Source: Scandinavium sp036495715
GTDB taxonomy: Bacteria; Pseudomonadota; Gammaproteobacteria; Enterobacterales; Enterobacteriaceae
Direction of reading: 5' to 3'
DNA length: 64,000 bases
NCBI GenBank assembly: GCA_036495715.1
Contig: DASXML010000074.1
Span: forward strand, 62,001 to 126,000
Each line of letters opens with the position of its first letter. Position 1 is the first letter of the stretch. Below the pieces are notes generated by a model, which worked only from the letters and a program-made list of their open reading frames with translations, was not told the DNA's origin and did no database searches. A program made the translations under genes and the position numbers. Below are positions 9,179 to 18,558 of the stretch, piece after piece.

Positions 9179-9505
9179 TCAGCTACCGTGCGCCACTTCA
9201 GCCGGGAAATGACGATGCCAGGCATCAAAGCCACCGTCTACGCTGTAAACCTGATCAAAGCCCTGTTGCAGCAGATACTGCGCCGCGCCTTTGCTGCTGT
9301 TGCCGTGATAGCACATCACCATCACCGACGTTTCGAAATCATTATCCTGCATAAACGCGCCCAGCGTGTCATTGGTCAGATGGAACGCACCCGGAGTGTG
9401 GCCCATCGCGTAGCTCTGCGGATCGCGAATATCCACCATCACCGCCAGTCCCTGATGCAGCTTCTGGTGCGCTTCTTCTACGTTGATACATTCAAATTGA
9501 TCCAT
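9179..9505 (-). CDS. glpE: thiosulfate sulfurtransferase GlpE (rhodanese)
   Basis: GlpE is a single-domain rhodanese that moves sulfur from thiosulfate to cyanide or thioredoxin-like acceptors in the cytoplasm. The chosen start, MDQFECINV at 9505, gives 108 residues, the E. coli length; an in-frame ATG five codons upstream is less likely. The active-site loop is CYHGNSS with Cys65. It is first in glpEGR, divergent from glpD, and shares the control region that contains GlpR-operator-like sequence. Confidence 0.97.
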   Translation of the reverse strand: MDQFECINVEEAHQKLHQGLAVMVDIRDPQSYAMGHTPGAFHLTNDTLGAFMQDNDFETSVMVMCYHGNSSKGAAQYLLQQGFDQVYSVDGGFDAWHRHFPAEVAHGS

Positions 9506-9697
9506 GGTGCTCTCTTTCATTCATTCCGGGAGGACAAAGTTTACCGCCAAGTGTACGTCGTGACGGCAGGGAAACGCTAATTTGTTACATGCATCACTCT
9601 GAAATGTTTTTTTGATGTTACCAAGTGCGCGTTTGTTTGCTATATTGAGCGATAACGAGCATTTATGAACTTTAACGAAAGTGCACGAGGGCGCAGC
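9506..9697. promoter_or_regulatory. glpE-glpD divergent control region with GlpR operator
   Basis: A GlpR-operator-like inverted element, TGAGCGATAACGAGCATTTA, lies at 9649-9668 and closely resembles the E. coli glpD operator. A second AACTTTAACGAAAG half-site-like run follows just before the glpD start. The AT-rich segment TTTTTTTGATG near 9606 may contribute promoter elements. Repression relieved by glycerol-3-phosphate is inferred from the E. coli system. Confidence 0.75.
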
Positions 9698-11206
9698 ATG
9701 GAAACCAAAGATCTGATTGTGATAGGCGGTGGCATCAACGGTGCCGGTATCGCGGCAGACGCCGCAGGGCGCGGTTTATCCGTGCTGATGCTGGAAGCAC
9801 AGGATTTGGCTTGTGCCACCTCCAGCGCCAGTTCAAAGCTGATTCATGGCGGGCTGCGTTACCTGGAACACTACGAATTCCGCCTGGTGAGCGAAGCGCT
9901 CGCCGAACGCGAAGTGCTGCTGAAAATGGCTCCGCATATCGCCTTCCCAATGCGTTTCCGTTTGCCGCATCGCCCGCATCTGCGCCCGGCATGGATGATT
10001 CGTGTCGGGCTGTTTATGTATGACCACTTGGGTAAGCGCACCAGTTTGCCGAGTTCCACCGGGTTGCGTTTTGGCGCAGAATCCGTGCTGAAACCGGAAA
10101 TCGTGCGCGGTTTCGAATATTCCGACTGCTGGGTTGACGATGCACGGCTGGTGCTTGCTAACGCCCAGATGGTGGTGAAGAAAGGCGGTGAAGTACTGAC
10201 CCGCACCCGCGCCACGTCTGCACGTCGTGAAAATGGCCTGTGGATTGTCGAAGCGGAAGATATTGATACCGGCGAGAAATTCAGCTGGCAGGCGCGCGGT
10301 CTGGTCAATGCCACCGGCCCTTGGGTGAAACAGTTCTTTGACGACGGTATGCATCTGCCTTCGCCGTACGGCATTCGCCTGATTAAAGGCAGCCACATCG
10401 TGGTGCCACGCGTGCATACCCAGAAACAAGCCTACATCCTGCAAAACGAAGATAAGCGCATCGTATTTGTGATCCCGTGGATGGACGAGTTTTCGATAAT
10501 CGGCACCACCGACGTGGAATACAAAGGCGACCCGAAAAACGTCGTAATCGAAGAGAGCGAAATCAGCTATCTGCTGAAAGTACATAACGCGCACTTCAAA
10601 AAACAGCTGGCTCGCGATGACATCGTCTGGACTTACTCCGGCGTGCGTCCGCTCTGCGACGACGAATCTGATTCCCCGCAGGCGATCACCCGCGATTACA
10701 CGCTGGATATTCATGATGTTGACGGTCAGGCGCCGCTGCTGTCGGTGTTTGGCGGCAAGCTCACTACCTACCGTAAACTGGCAGAACACGCGCTGGAAAA
10801 ACTGAGTCCGTATTACAAAGACGTCGGCCCGGCGTGGACCAAAGGCTCTGTGTTACCTGGCGGTGAGATTGGCAATGACCGCGACGACTACGCCGCAAAA
10901 CTGCGCCGTCGTTATCCGTTTATCAGCGAAAGTATGGCGCGTCATTTCGCCCGTACCTACGGCAGCAACAGCGAACGGTTCCTCAATGACGCGAAGGACA
11001 TTACCGATTTAGGCGAACATTTCGGTCATGAGTTTTACGAAGCGGAATTGCGCTATTTAGTGGAGCACGAGTGGGTACGTCGTCTGGACGATGCTATCTG
11101 GCGTCGTACCAAACAGGGTATGTGGCTGAATGCCGAAGAACAATCCCGCGTCGCACAATGGCTGGTACACCACGCGGGAAAGCGTGAACTGTCGTTAGCA
11201 TCGTAG
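9698..11206 (+). CDS. glpD: aerobic glycerol-3-phosphate dehydrogenase GlpD
   Basis: GlpD is a membrane-bound FAD enzyme that oxidises glycerol-3-phosphate to dihydroxyacetone phosphate and passes electrons to quinone. The start METKDLIVIGGGINGAG at 9698 gives 502 residues (E. coli 501); an ATG eleven codons upstream lies over the operator and is rejected. The N-terminus has the FAD-binding Rossmann signature IGGGINGAGIAADAAGRG. The conserved SKLIHGGLRYLEHYEF stretch is near residues 45-60. It is divergent from glpEGR and probably repressed by GlpR. Confidence 0.98.
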   Translation: METKDLIVIGGGINGAGIAADAAGRGLSVLMLEAQDLACATSSASSKLIHGGLRYLEHYEFRLVSEALAEREVLLKMAPHIAFPMRFRLPHRPHLRPAWMIRVGLFMYDHLGKRTSLPSSTGLRFGAESVLKPEIVRGFEYSDCWVDDARLVLANAQMVVKKGGEVLTRTRATSARRENGLWIVEAEDIDTGEKFSWQARGLVNATGPWVKQFFDDGMHLPSPYGIRLIKGSHIVVPRVHTQKQAYILQNEDKRIVFVIPWMDEFSIIGTTDVEYKGDPKNVVIEESEISYLLKVHNAHFKKQLARDDIVWTYSGVRPLCDDESDSPQAITRDYTLDIHDVDGQAPLLSVFGGKLTTYRKLAEHALEKLSPYYKDVGPAWTKGSVLPGGEIGNDRDDYAAKLRRRYPFISESMARHFARTYGSNSERFLNDAKDITDLGEHFGHEFYEAELRYLVEHEWVRRLDDAIWRRTKQGMWLNAEEQSRVAQWLVHHAGKRELSLAS

Positions 11207-11211
11207 CGGGA

Positions 11212-11346
11212 ATTTGCCCGGTGGCGTCTTCGCCTTACCGGGCCGACAAAACCGTCATACGGCAGCGCCATCGAATCGACAAAACCATCAGACGACAGCA
11301 CCAAAATTCAGCCCGGTAAGCGTGATGAACGCCACCGGGCTTTTTT
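11212..11346 (+). terminator. REP unit and rho-independent terminator after glpD
   Basis: A REP-like GCCCGGTGGCGTCTTCGCC unit at about 11217 follows glpD. A terminator-like hairpin follows it: AGCCCGGT at 11310-11317 pairs with ACCGGGCT at 11334-11341, and a run of six T follows at 11341-11346. It would end glpD transcription. The convergent glgP gene stops 8 bp further on. Confidence 0.75.
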
Positions 11347-11353
11347 ACAACGG

Positions 11354-13801
11354 TTATAACCGCACCGGGTCAATGTGCCAGATGTGTTCCGCGTATTCCT
11401 GAATCGTTCTGTCCGATGAGAAATAGCCCATGTTGGCGATGTTACGCATCGCTTTGGTGGTCCACTCCTCCGGGTTGCGATACAGCTCATCGACGCGGTC
11501 CTGGCAATCCACGTAGCTGCGATAATCCGCCAGCACCTGATAATGGTCGCCAAAGTTGATCAGCGAATCCACCAGGTCGCGATAGCGCCCCGGCTCGTCC
11601 GGGCTGAACAATCCGGTCGCGATCTGCGACAGCACCTGATGCAATTCTTCATCTTTATCGTAGTAATCCCGCGGCTTGTAGCCTTTGGCGCGCAGCGCTT
11701 CGACCTCTTCGGCGGTATTGCCAAAGATAAAGATGTTCTCTGCGCCAACATGTTCCAGCATTTCCACGTTCGCACCGTCGAGCGTGCCGATGGTTAGCGC
11801 GCCGTTCAGGGCAAACTTCATGTTACTGGTGCCGGACGCTTCAGTACCTGCCAGTGAAATCTGCTCGGAAAGATCCGCCGCCGGAATGATCACCTGCGCC
11901 AGACTCACGCTGTAGTTAGGGATAAACACGATTTTCAGTTTGTCGCCAATCTGCGGATCGTTGTTGATCACCTTCGCCACATCGTTGATGAGATGAATAA
12001 TGTGTTTCGCCATGTAGTAGGCCGATGCGGCTTTCCCGGCGAAGATATTCACGCGTGGCACCCATTCCGCGTTCGGATCGGCCTTTATGCGGTTGTAGCG
12101 GGTTATCACGTGCAGCACGTTCATCAACTGGCGTTTGTATTCGTGAATACGCTTAATCTGCACATCAAACAACGACTTAGGATTCACCACCACGTTGAGC
12201 TGCTGAGCAATCACTTCCGCCAGCCGCTTTTTGTTCTCAAGCTTGGCGTGATGCACCGCCTGATTCACCAACGGGTAATCGAGATGCTGTTCCAGTTCAC
12301 TGAGCTGGCTGAGATCGGTGCGCCAGGTGCGGCCAATGTTTTCATCCAGCACCTGAGACAGCGGCGGGTTCGCCAGCGCCAGCCAGCGACGCGGCGTTAC
12401 GCCGTTAGTCACGTTGGTGAAACGCATCGGGAAAATCTTCGCGAAATCAGCGAATAGCGACTGCACCATCAGATTGGAGTGCAACTCGGACACGCCGTTA
12501 ACCTTGTGGCTAATCACCACCGCCAGCCACGCCATGCGCACACGGCGGCCGTCGGATTCATCAATTATCGACGTGCGGCTCAGCAGTCCGGTGTCGTTCG
12601 GATACTGTTCCTGCAACGTTTTCAGGAAGTAATCGTTAATTTCAAAGATGATTTGCAGATGGCGCGGCAGAATTTTGCCGAGCATATCGACCGGCCAGGT
12701 TTCCAGCGCTTCGCTCATCAATGTGTGGTTGGTGTAGGAGAAGACCTGACAGGTCACCTCGAACGCCTCATCCCACGTGAATTTATGCTCATCCATCAGC
12801 AGGCGCATCAGCTCAGGGATCGACAGCACCGGATGGGTGTCATTGAGGTGAATAGCGATTTTGCCTGCCAGATTGCTGTAGGTTCTATGCAGCTGATAGT
12901 GGCGGCTGAGAATGTCCTGAACCGTCGACGACACCAGGAAATATTCCTGACGCAGACGCAGTTCGCGCCCGGAATAGGTGGAGTCATCCGGGTACAGCAC
13001 GCGGGACACGTTCTCGGAGTGGTTTTTATCTTCCACCGCCGCGAAGTAATCGCCCTGGTTGAATTTACCCAGGTTAATCTCACTGCTCGCCTGCGCGTTC
13101 CACAGCCGCAGCGTATTGGTCGCGTCGGTGTCATAGCCCGGAATGATTTGGTCATAGGCGACGGCCAGAATCTCTTCGGTTTCTACCCAGCGCGATTTCT
13201 TGCCTTCTTGCTGAATGCGCCCGCCGAAGCGTACCGCGTAGCGCGTGTTGTGGCGCTTGAACTCCCACGGGTTGCCGTATTCCAGCCAGTAATCCGGCGA
13301 CTCTTTCTGTCGACCGTCGACAATATTCTGCTTAAACATGCCGTAGTCATAGCGAATGCCGTAACCGCGTCCCGGCAGGCCAAGCGTGGCCAGAGAATCA
13401 AGGAAACACGCCGCCAGACGCCCAAGACCACCGTTGCCGAGGCCGGGGTCATTTTCTTCATCAATCAGTTCTTCAAGATCCAGCCCCATCCCTTCCAATG
13501 CGTTTTGAACATCCTCATAAATACCGAGTGATAACAGCGCGTTGGAAAGGGTGCGGCCAATCAAAAATTCCATCGACAGGTAGTAAACCTGGCGCACTTC
13601 CTGCGACAGCTGAGCGCGGTTGGAGCGCAGCCAGCGTTCGACCAGCCGGTCACGCACCGCAAACAGCGTGGCGTTCAGCCATTCGTGCTTGTTGGCGATA
13701 GCCGGATCTTTGCCGATAGTGAACATCAGCTTATAGGCAATCGAGTGTTTCAGTGCCTCAACGCTGAGTGTGGGTGATGCATAGGTAAAGGGTGCATTCA
13801 T
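11354..13801 (-). CDS. glgP: glycogen phosphorylase
   Basis: GlgP releases glucose-1-phosphate from glycogen outer chains. The start ATG at 13801 (MNAPFTYASPTLSVEALKH) gives 815 residues, identical in length to E. coli; a TTG two codons upstream is a poorer choice. The pyridoxal-phosphate motif EASGTSNMKFALNGA lies near residue 660. It is the last gene of glgBXCAP, 17 bp after glgA, and shares the catalytic region with the maltodextrin paralogue at 1590-3980. No truncation or odd codon stretch was seen. Confidence 0.98.
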   Translation of the reverse strand: MNAPFTYASPTLSVEALKHSIAYKLMFTIGKDPAIANKHEWLNATLFAVRDRLVERWLRSNRAQLSQEVRQVYYLSMEFLIGRTLSNALLSLGIYEDVQNALEGMGLDLEELIDEENDPGLGNGGLGRLAACFLDSLATLGLPGRGYGIRYDYGMFKQNIVDGRQKESPDYWLEYGNPWEFKRHNTRYAVRFGGRIQQEGKKSRWVETEEILAVAYDQIIPGYDTDATNTLRLWNAQASSEINLGKFNQGDYFAAVEDKNHSENVSRVLYPDDSTYSGRELRLRQEYFLVSSTVQDILSRHYQLHRTYSNLAGKIAIHLNDTHPVLSIPELMRLLMDEHKFTWDEAFEVTCQVFSYTNHTLMSEALETWPVDMLGKILPRHLQIIFEINDYFLKTLQEQYPNDTGLLSRTSIIDESDGRRVRMAWLAVVISHKVNGVSELHSNLMVQSLFADFAKIFPMRFTNVTNGVTPRRWLALANPPLSQVLDENIGRTWRTDLSQLSELEQHLDYPLVNQAVHHAKLENKKRLAEVIAQQLNVVVNPKSLFDVQIKRIHEYKRQLMNVLHVITRYNRIKADPNAEWVPRVNIFAGKAASAYYMAKHIIHLINDVAKVINNDPQIGDKLKIVFIPNYSVSLAQVIIPAADLSEQISLAGTEASGTSNMKFALNGALTIGTLDGANVEMLEHVGAENIFIFGNTAEEVEALRAKGYKPRDYYDKDEELHQVLSQIATGLFSPDEPGRYRDLVDSLINFGDHYQVLADYRSYVDCQDRVDELYRNPEEWTTKAMRNIANMGYFSSDRTIQEYAEHIWHIDPVRL

Positions 13802-13818
13802 AGCCAAGGGTCCTGTGA

Positions 13819-15252
13819 TTACATCAAGCGTTGATAAAGCTCGCGATAAGACGTCGCCGCGACTTGCCAGCTAAAATCCATACTCATCGCCTGACGCTGA
13901 ACATAACGCCAGAGCGAAGGGCGCGACCACAATACGAAAGCACGCCGGATAGCCCTCAGAAGCGACCAGGCATTACTGTCTTCGAATACAAAACCGCTGG
14001 CGATGCCGTCGGCCAGATTTTCCAGCGAGCTGTCAGACACCGTATCCGCCAGCCCGCCGGTACGACGCACTAGCGGCAACGTGCCGTATTTTAGTCCGTA
14101 AAGCTGCGTGAGCCCGCAAGGCTCAAAGCGGCTCGGCACCAAAATCACATCAGCTCCGCCCATGATGCGGTGCGAGAAGGCTTCGTGATAACCAATCTGT
14201 ACGCCCACTTGCCCAGGATGTTCAGCCGCTGCGGCAAGGAAGCCTTCCTGCAACACCGAATCGCCCGCGCCCAGCAGCGCCAGTTGACCGCCCTGCTCAA
14301 GTAAACCCGGCAGCGCTTCCAGCACCAAATCCAACCCTTTTTGGCTGGTCAGGCGGCTGACTACCGCGAACAGCGGCACTTTTTCGTTAACCTTCAGTCC
14401 CATTGCAATTTGCAGCTGGCGTTTGTTTTCGGCCTTCTCTTCCAACTGTTCACGGTTATAACGCGCCGCCAACAGCAGGTCGTTTTCCGGGCTCCAGATT
14501 TTAGGATCTACGCCGTTGAGAATGCCCGACAGCCGCCCTTCCTGATGACGCTGGCGCAGCAGCCCTTCCATACCGTAAGCAAACTGCGGTTCGGTGATTT
14601 CCCGCGCGTAGGTCGGGCTGACCGCTGTAATGTGATCGGCGTAATACAGCCCGGCTTTCAGGAACGAAATCTGCCCGTTAAACTCCAGCCCGTGCATGTT
14701 ATAGAACGACCATGGCAGGTCGATTTCATTCATATGATGGGCGTAAAACATCCCCTGGTAGGCCAGGTTATGTACGGTAAATACCGACTTTGCTGGATGG
14801 CCTCGCGCCGCGAGATACGCGGGAGCCAAACCCGCATGCCAGTCATGCGCATGCACAATTTCCGGACGCCAGAACGGATCCAGCCCAACCGCCATTTCAG
14901 CACCCACCCAGCCGAGCAGCGCAAAACGCAGCACGTTGTCGGTGTAAGCGAACTGGTTCGTGTCGTGGTACGGGCTCCCTGGACGCTGGTAAAGGTGTGG
15001 GGCATCAATCAGATAAATGCCCACGCCGTCATAATGGCCGAACAGTAGCGTAATCGGCCCGGCAAAGGTGTCGCGACGGGTCACGACCTGTGCATCCGTC
15101 ACGCCGCGGCGAATATCCGGGAACGCTGGCAGCAAAACGCGGGTGTCCACGCCATCGGCAATTTGCGCCGCCGGTAACGCGCCTATCACATCTGCCAGAC
15201 CGCCGGTTTTCAGCAGCGGGAACATCTCTGAACATACATGTAAAACCTGCAT
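13819..15252 (-). CDS. glgA: glycogen synthase (ADP-glucose:glucan transferase)
   Basis: GlgA adds glucose from ADP-glucose to growing alpha-1,4 chains. The product has 477 residues, as in E. coli. The N-terminal ADP-glucose-binding KTGGLADV motif begins at Lys15. The GT5 C-terminal site SRFEPCGLTQLYGLKYGT is near residues 373-390, with the second RTGGL shortly after. It lies 11 bp downstream of glgC and 17 bp upstream of glgP, so it is co-transcribed with both. Confidence 0.98.
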   Translation of the reverse strand: MQVLHVCSEMFPLLKTGGLADVIGALPAAQIADGVDTRVLLPAFPDIRRGVTDAQVVTRRDTFAGPITLLFGHYDGVGIYLIDAPHLYQRPGSPYHDTNQFAYTDNVLRFALLGWVGAEMAVGLDPFWRPEIVHAHDWHAGLAPAYLAARGHPAKSVFTVHNLAYQGMFYAHHMNEIDLPWSFYNMHGLEFNGQISFLKAGLYYADHITAVSPTYAREITEPQFAYGMEGLLRQRHQEGRLSGILNGVDPKIWSPENDLLLAARYNREQLEEKAENKRQLQIAMGLKVNEKVPLFAVVSRLTSQKGLDLVLEALPGLLEQGGQLALLGAGDSVLQEGFLAAAAEHPGQVGVQIGYHEAFSHRIMGGADVILVPSRFEPCGLTQLYGLKYGTLPLVRRTGGLADTVSDSSLENLADGIASGFVFEDSNAWSLLRAIRRAFVLWSRPSLWRYVQRQAMSMDFSWQVAATSYRELYQRLM

Positions 15253-15263
15253 TGTCGCTCCTG

Positions 15264-16547
15264 TCAGCCCTGCAGTTTGCGCAGCATTTCACGCGTTACC
15301 AGCACAATACCTTCCTCGGAACGGTAGAAACGACGCGCGTCCTCTTCCGCATTCTCCCCAATAACCATGCCTTCAGGAATGACGCAGGCGCGGTCAATAA
15401 CACAGCGGCGCAGACGACATGAGCGTCCAACCCAGACGTCCGGTAATAACACTGACGAATCAACGTTACAAAACGAATTAATCCGCACCCGCGGGAACAG
15501 CACCGACTGTACAACCACCGAACCGGAGATAATGCAGCCGCCGGAAACCAGCGAGTTAAGCGTCATGCCGTGGCTGCCGGAACGGTCCTGTACGAACTTC
15601 GCGGGCGGCAACGACTCCATGTGCGTGCGAATCGGCCAGTCCTGATCGTACATGTCGAGTTCAGGCGTCACCGACGCAAGGTCAAGATTGGCTTTCCAGT
15701 ACGCTTCAAGCGTTCCCACATCGCGCCAGTACGGCTCGGCTTGTGGGTCAGACTGCACGCAGGACAGTGGGAAAGGATGTGCATACGCCATGCCAGCTTT
15801 CACGATTTTCGGGATGATGTCTTTGCCGAAGTCATGGCTGGAGTTCACATCTTCGTCGTCCTCACCCAACAGTTCATAAAGATAGTCAGCATCAAAGATA
15901 TAAATGCCCATGCTGGCGAGCGCTTTGCTGTCATCGCCCGGCATGGTCGGTGGTTTTGCCGGTTTTTCGACGAAATCGACAATCTTGTCTTCGTTATCCA
16001 CCGCCATGACGCCAAACGCGGTTGCTTCAATAAGGGGCACAGGCATACAAGCGACGGTGCAACGTGCGCCTTTTTCGACGTGGTCGATGAGCATCCGCGA
16101 GTAGTCCTGCTTGTAGATGTGATCGCCCGCGAGGATAACGATGTATTCGGCTTTGTAGCGGCGAATAACGTCCAGGTTTTGCGTGACCGCATCCGCCGTG
16201 CCGCGATACCAGTTTTCACCGCTGACGCGCTGCTGCGCCGGTAGCAGATCGACAAACTCGTTCATCTCTTCGCTGAAAAACGACCAGCCACGCTGGATGT
16301 GCTGTACCAGCGTATGCGATTGATACTGAGTAATGACGCCAATGCGACGAATACCTGAGTTAATGCAGTTAGATAAGGCGAAATCGATGATGCGGAATTT
16401 ACCGCCGAAGTGCACCGCAGGCTTGGCACGGGTGGTGGTTAAATCTTTCAGTCGGGTTCCGCGCCCACCGGCGAGGATCAGCGCCACCGATTTGATCGGC
16501 AATTGACGCGCTAACATCAGAGGATCGTTCTTTTCAAGTCTAACCAT
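15264..16547 (-). CDS. glgC: glucose-1-phosphate adenylyltransferase (ADP-glucose pyrophosphorylase)
   Basis: GlgC makes ADP-glucose from ATP and glucose-1-phosphate and is the controlled step of glycogen synthesis. The start MVRLEKNDPLMLARQL at 16547 is preceded by AAGGAG at a good distance and gives 427 residues. E. coli has 431, and the C-terminal tail here is four residues shorter. Visible sites are GGRGTRLKDL (27-36), the catalytic GDHIYKQDYSRM and the glucose-1-phosphate lysine in FVEKPAK. A left-handed beta-helix C-domain follows. Residue 39 is Thr (codon 16431-16433), where E. coli has Lys39, the fructose-1,6-bisphosphate activator residue. Arg40 and Lys42 are kept. The AGGAG-containing leader could be a CsrA target, as in E. 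coli. Confidence 0.97.
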   Translation of the reverse strand: MVRLEKNDPLMLARQLPIKSVALILAGGRGTRLKDLTTTRAKPAVHFGGKFRIIDFALSNCINSGIRRIGVITQYQSHTLVQHIQRGWSFFSEEMNEFVDLLPAQQRVSGENWYRGTADAVTQNLDVIRRYKAEYIVILAGDHIYKQDYSRMLIDHVEKGARCTVACMPVPLIEATAFGVMAVDNEDKIVDFVEKPAKPPTMPGDDSKALASMGIYIFDADYLYELLGEDDEDVNSSHDFGKDIIPKIVKAGMAYAHPFPLSCVQSDPQAEPYWRDVGTLEAYWKANLDLASVTPELDMYDQDWPIRTHMESLPPAKFVQDRSGSHGMTLNSLVSGGCIISGSVVVQSVLFPRVRINSFCNVDSSVLLPDVWVGRSCRLRRCVIDRACVIPEGMVIGENAEEDARRFYRSEEGIVLVTREMLRKLQG

Positions 16548-16569
16548 GATTAACTCCTTTTCTCGCTCG

Positions 16570-18558
16570 TTACACTTCCGAGCGGACCTTTTCGAATACG
16601 CACACTCCGTGCGCGGGCCCATGCCAGACAGCCAGGATGACCGGATTGTCCTCTCCGGCGAATGGAGGAATGGCGCGCCACTCCCCTGTCGGTAGTGCAA
16701 TATCTGCTACGTCCTGCGACGCATTCAGCGTAATCAGCCAACGCTCCGAAAGCAGGATTTGCATCCTCGGATACCCGTGCTGCCACGCTTCCGCGCTCAG
16801 CGGTTGCGCGTCCTTATCCAGCCAACACACATTGCCATCCCCCTCTTGCCACCAGCGGTTTTCGGTCAGCGCCGGGATCTGCTGACGCAAGTGGATAAGA
16901 GCGGCGGTAAATTTTGTCAGGCCCGCGTTGGCCTTTTCCCAATCGAGCCAGGTTAAGGCGTTGTCCTGACAATACGCATTGTTGTTGCCGTGCTGGCTAT
17001 GACCGTGTTCATCACCGGCCAGTAGCATCGGCGTCCCTTGTGACAAAAGCAGCGAGGCCATCAGGGCATGGACGCTGGCGCGCCGCCGCTCTATCACATC
17101 AAGACTGCCGTCTAACCCTTCTATACCATGGTTGAAGCTATGGTTATTGTTAGTACCGTCGCGGTTTTCCTCACCGTTCGCCTCATTGTGTTTCTGATTG
17201 AAACAAACGCAGTCGCGCAGGGTAAAACCGTCATGCGCCGTCACTAAATTGACCGACGCAGAAGGCAGACGCCCATTGCGCTGGAATACGTCGCTGGAGG
17301 CGGCAAAACGGCTGGCAAATTCGCCGAGCGACAGGCTTTGCTGGAGCCAGAAACGGCGCGTCGCATCGCGGAAATGGTCGTTCCATTCGGCGAACAGCGG
17401 CGGGAAATTCCCCACCTGATAACCGCCATCACCGATATCCCACGGCTCCGCAATCAGCTTCACCGCGCTGAGATGCGGATCGTTTTTGATCGCCTCAAAC
17501 AGCGGCGCATCCTGACGAAACTCCGGCGTTCTGCCCATGACCGACGCCAGGTCAAAACGGAAACCGTCAACGTGACACTCATCGACCCAAAAACGCAGGC
17601 ACTGGCGAGCGTATTCCACTGAGCCTGGCGTACTGAGATTCAGCGTGTTACCGCAGCCGGTCCAGTTGTAGTAATCGCCATCGTCCCTTATCCAATAATA
17701 GCTACGGTTGTCGATTCCGCGCAGGGAGAAGGTCGGGCCGTCGAGATCGATCTCCGCGCTGTGATTGAGCACAATGTCGAGGATCACTTCAATGCCCGCC
17801 GCATGCAGCGCCTTCACCGCATCACGAAACTCGTTCAGTGCGGTGTTGGGTGACACCGCATAACGCGGGTCGACGGCAAACATCGCCAGCGGGTTGTAGC
17901 CCCAATAGTTAGTCAGCCCGAGTCGCTGTAAACGCGGTTCACTGGCAAAATGTGCCACCGGTAATAGTTCTAACGCCGTGATGCCGAGCTTTTTGAAGTA
18001 GGCAATCATCAGCGGGTGCGCGAGCGCTTTGTACGTTCCGGCGTGCTCTTTCTGAATGCCCGGATGCAGATACGTCAGCCCTTTGACGTGTGCTTCATAG
18101 ATAATCGAGTTGCCCCACGGCGTGCGCGGCGGCGCGTCGTTTTCCCAGTCATAATGCAAATCCACGACGACCGATCGCGGCGCAACGGCTGCGCTGTCGC
18201 GGTTGTCCGGCTGATCATGACCGCCGTGCAGAATCGGGTCGTCCTGCGCGTCACCGTCGACACGATACGCACAAGGGTCGAGCAGTAATTTCGCCGGATT
18301 AAAGCGATGCCCCTGCGGTGGATCCCACGGCCCATGAACGCGAAAACCGTAACGTAATCCCGGGCGTGCATTCGCCAGATAACCGTGCCACACGTCGTCG
18401 CTGCGGCCGGGTAAATCCTCGCGGTGCTCGTTGCCTTCTTTGTCAAACACACAGAGTTCAACCCGCTCCGCATGGGCGGAGAAAAGGGTAAAATTCACGC
18501 CTTTTCCGTCGTAGCTTGCGCCAAGCGGCGCGGGTTTGCCTGCCGCGAGCTTACTCAT
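16570..18558 (-). CDS. glgX: glycogen debranching enzyme GlgX
   Basis: GlgX hydrolyses alpha-1,6 branches of phosphorylase-limited glycogen. The product has 662 residues (E. coli 657). An N-terminal CBM48-like domain (about 1-140) precedes a GH13 barrel. Conserved GH13 regions visible are ILDIVLNHSAE, DGFRFDLASVMGR (nucleophile Asp), LIAEPWDIG (acid Glu) and NLVTAHDGFTLRD. The start overlaps the glgB stop by 4 bp (ATGA), and glgC starts 22 bp downstream. The few extra residues are at the C-terminus. Confidence 0.98.
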   Translation of the reverse strand: MSKLAAGKPAPLGASYDGKGVNFTLFSAHAERVELCVFDKEGNEHREDLPGRSDDVWHGYLANARPGLRYGFRVHGPWDPPQGHRFNPAKLLLDPCAYRVDGDAQDDPILHGGHDQPDNRDSAAVAPRSVVVDLHYDWENDAPPRTPWGNSIIYEAHVKGLTYLHPGIQKEHAGTYKALAHPLMIAYFKKLGITALELLPVAHFASEPRLQRLGLTNYWGYNPLAMFAVDPRYAVSPNTALNEFRDAVKALHAAGIEVILDIVLNHSAEIDLDGPTFSLRGIDNRSYYWIRDDGDYYNWTGCGNTLNLSTPGSVEYARQCLRFWVDECHVDGFRFDLASVMGRTPEFRQDAPLFEAIKNDPHLSAVKLIAEPWDIGDGGYQVGNFPPLFAEWNDHFRDATRRFWLQQSLSLGEFASRFAASSDVFQRNGRLPSASVNLVTAHDGFTLRDCVCFNQKHNEANGEENRDGTNNNHSFNHGIEGLDGSLDVIERRRASVHALMASLLLSQGTPMLLAGDEHGHSQHGNNNAYCQDNALTWLDWEKANAGLTKFTAALIHLRQQIPALTENRWWQEGDGNVCWLDKDAQPLSAEAWQHGYPRMQILLSERWLITLNASQDVADIALPTGEWRAIPPFAGEDNPVILAVWHGPAHGVCVFEKVRSEV

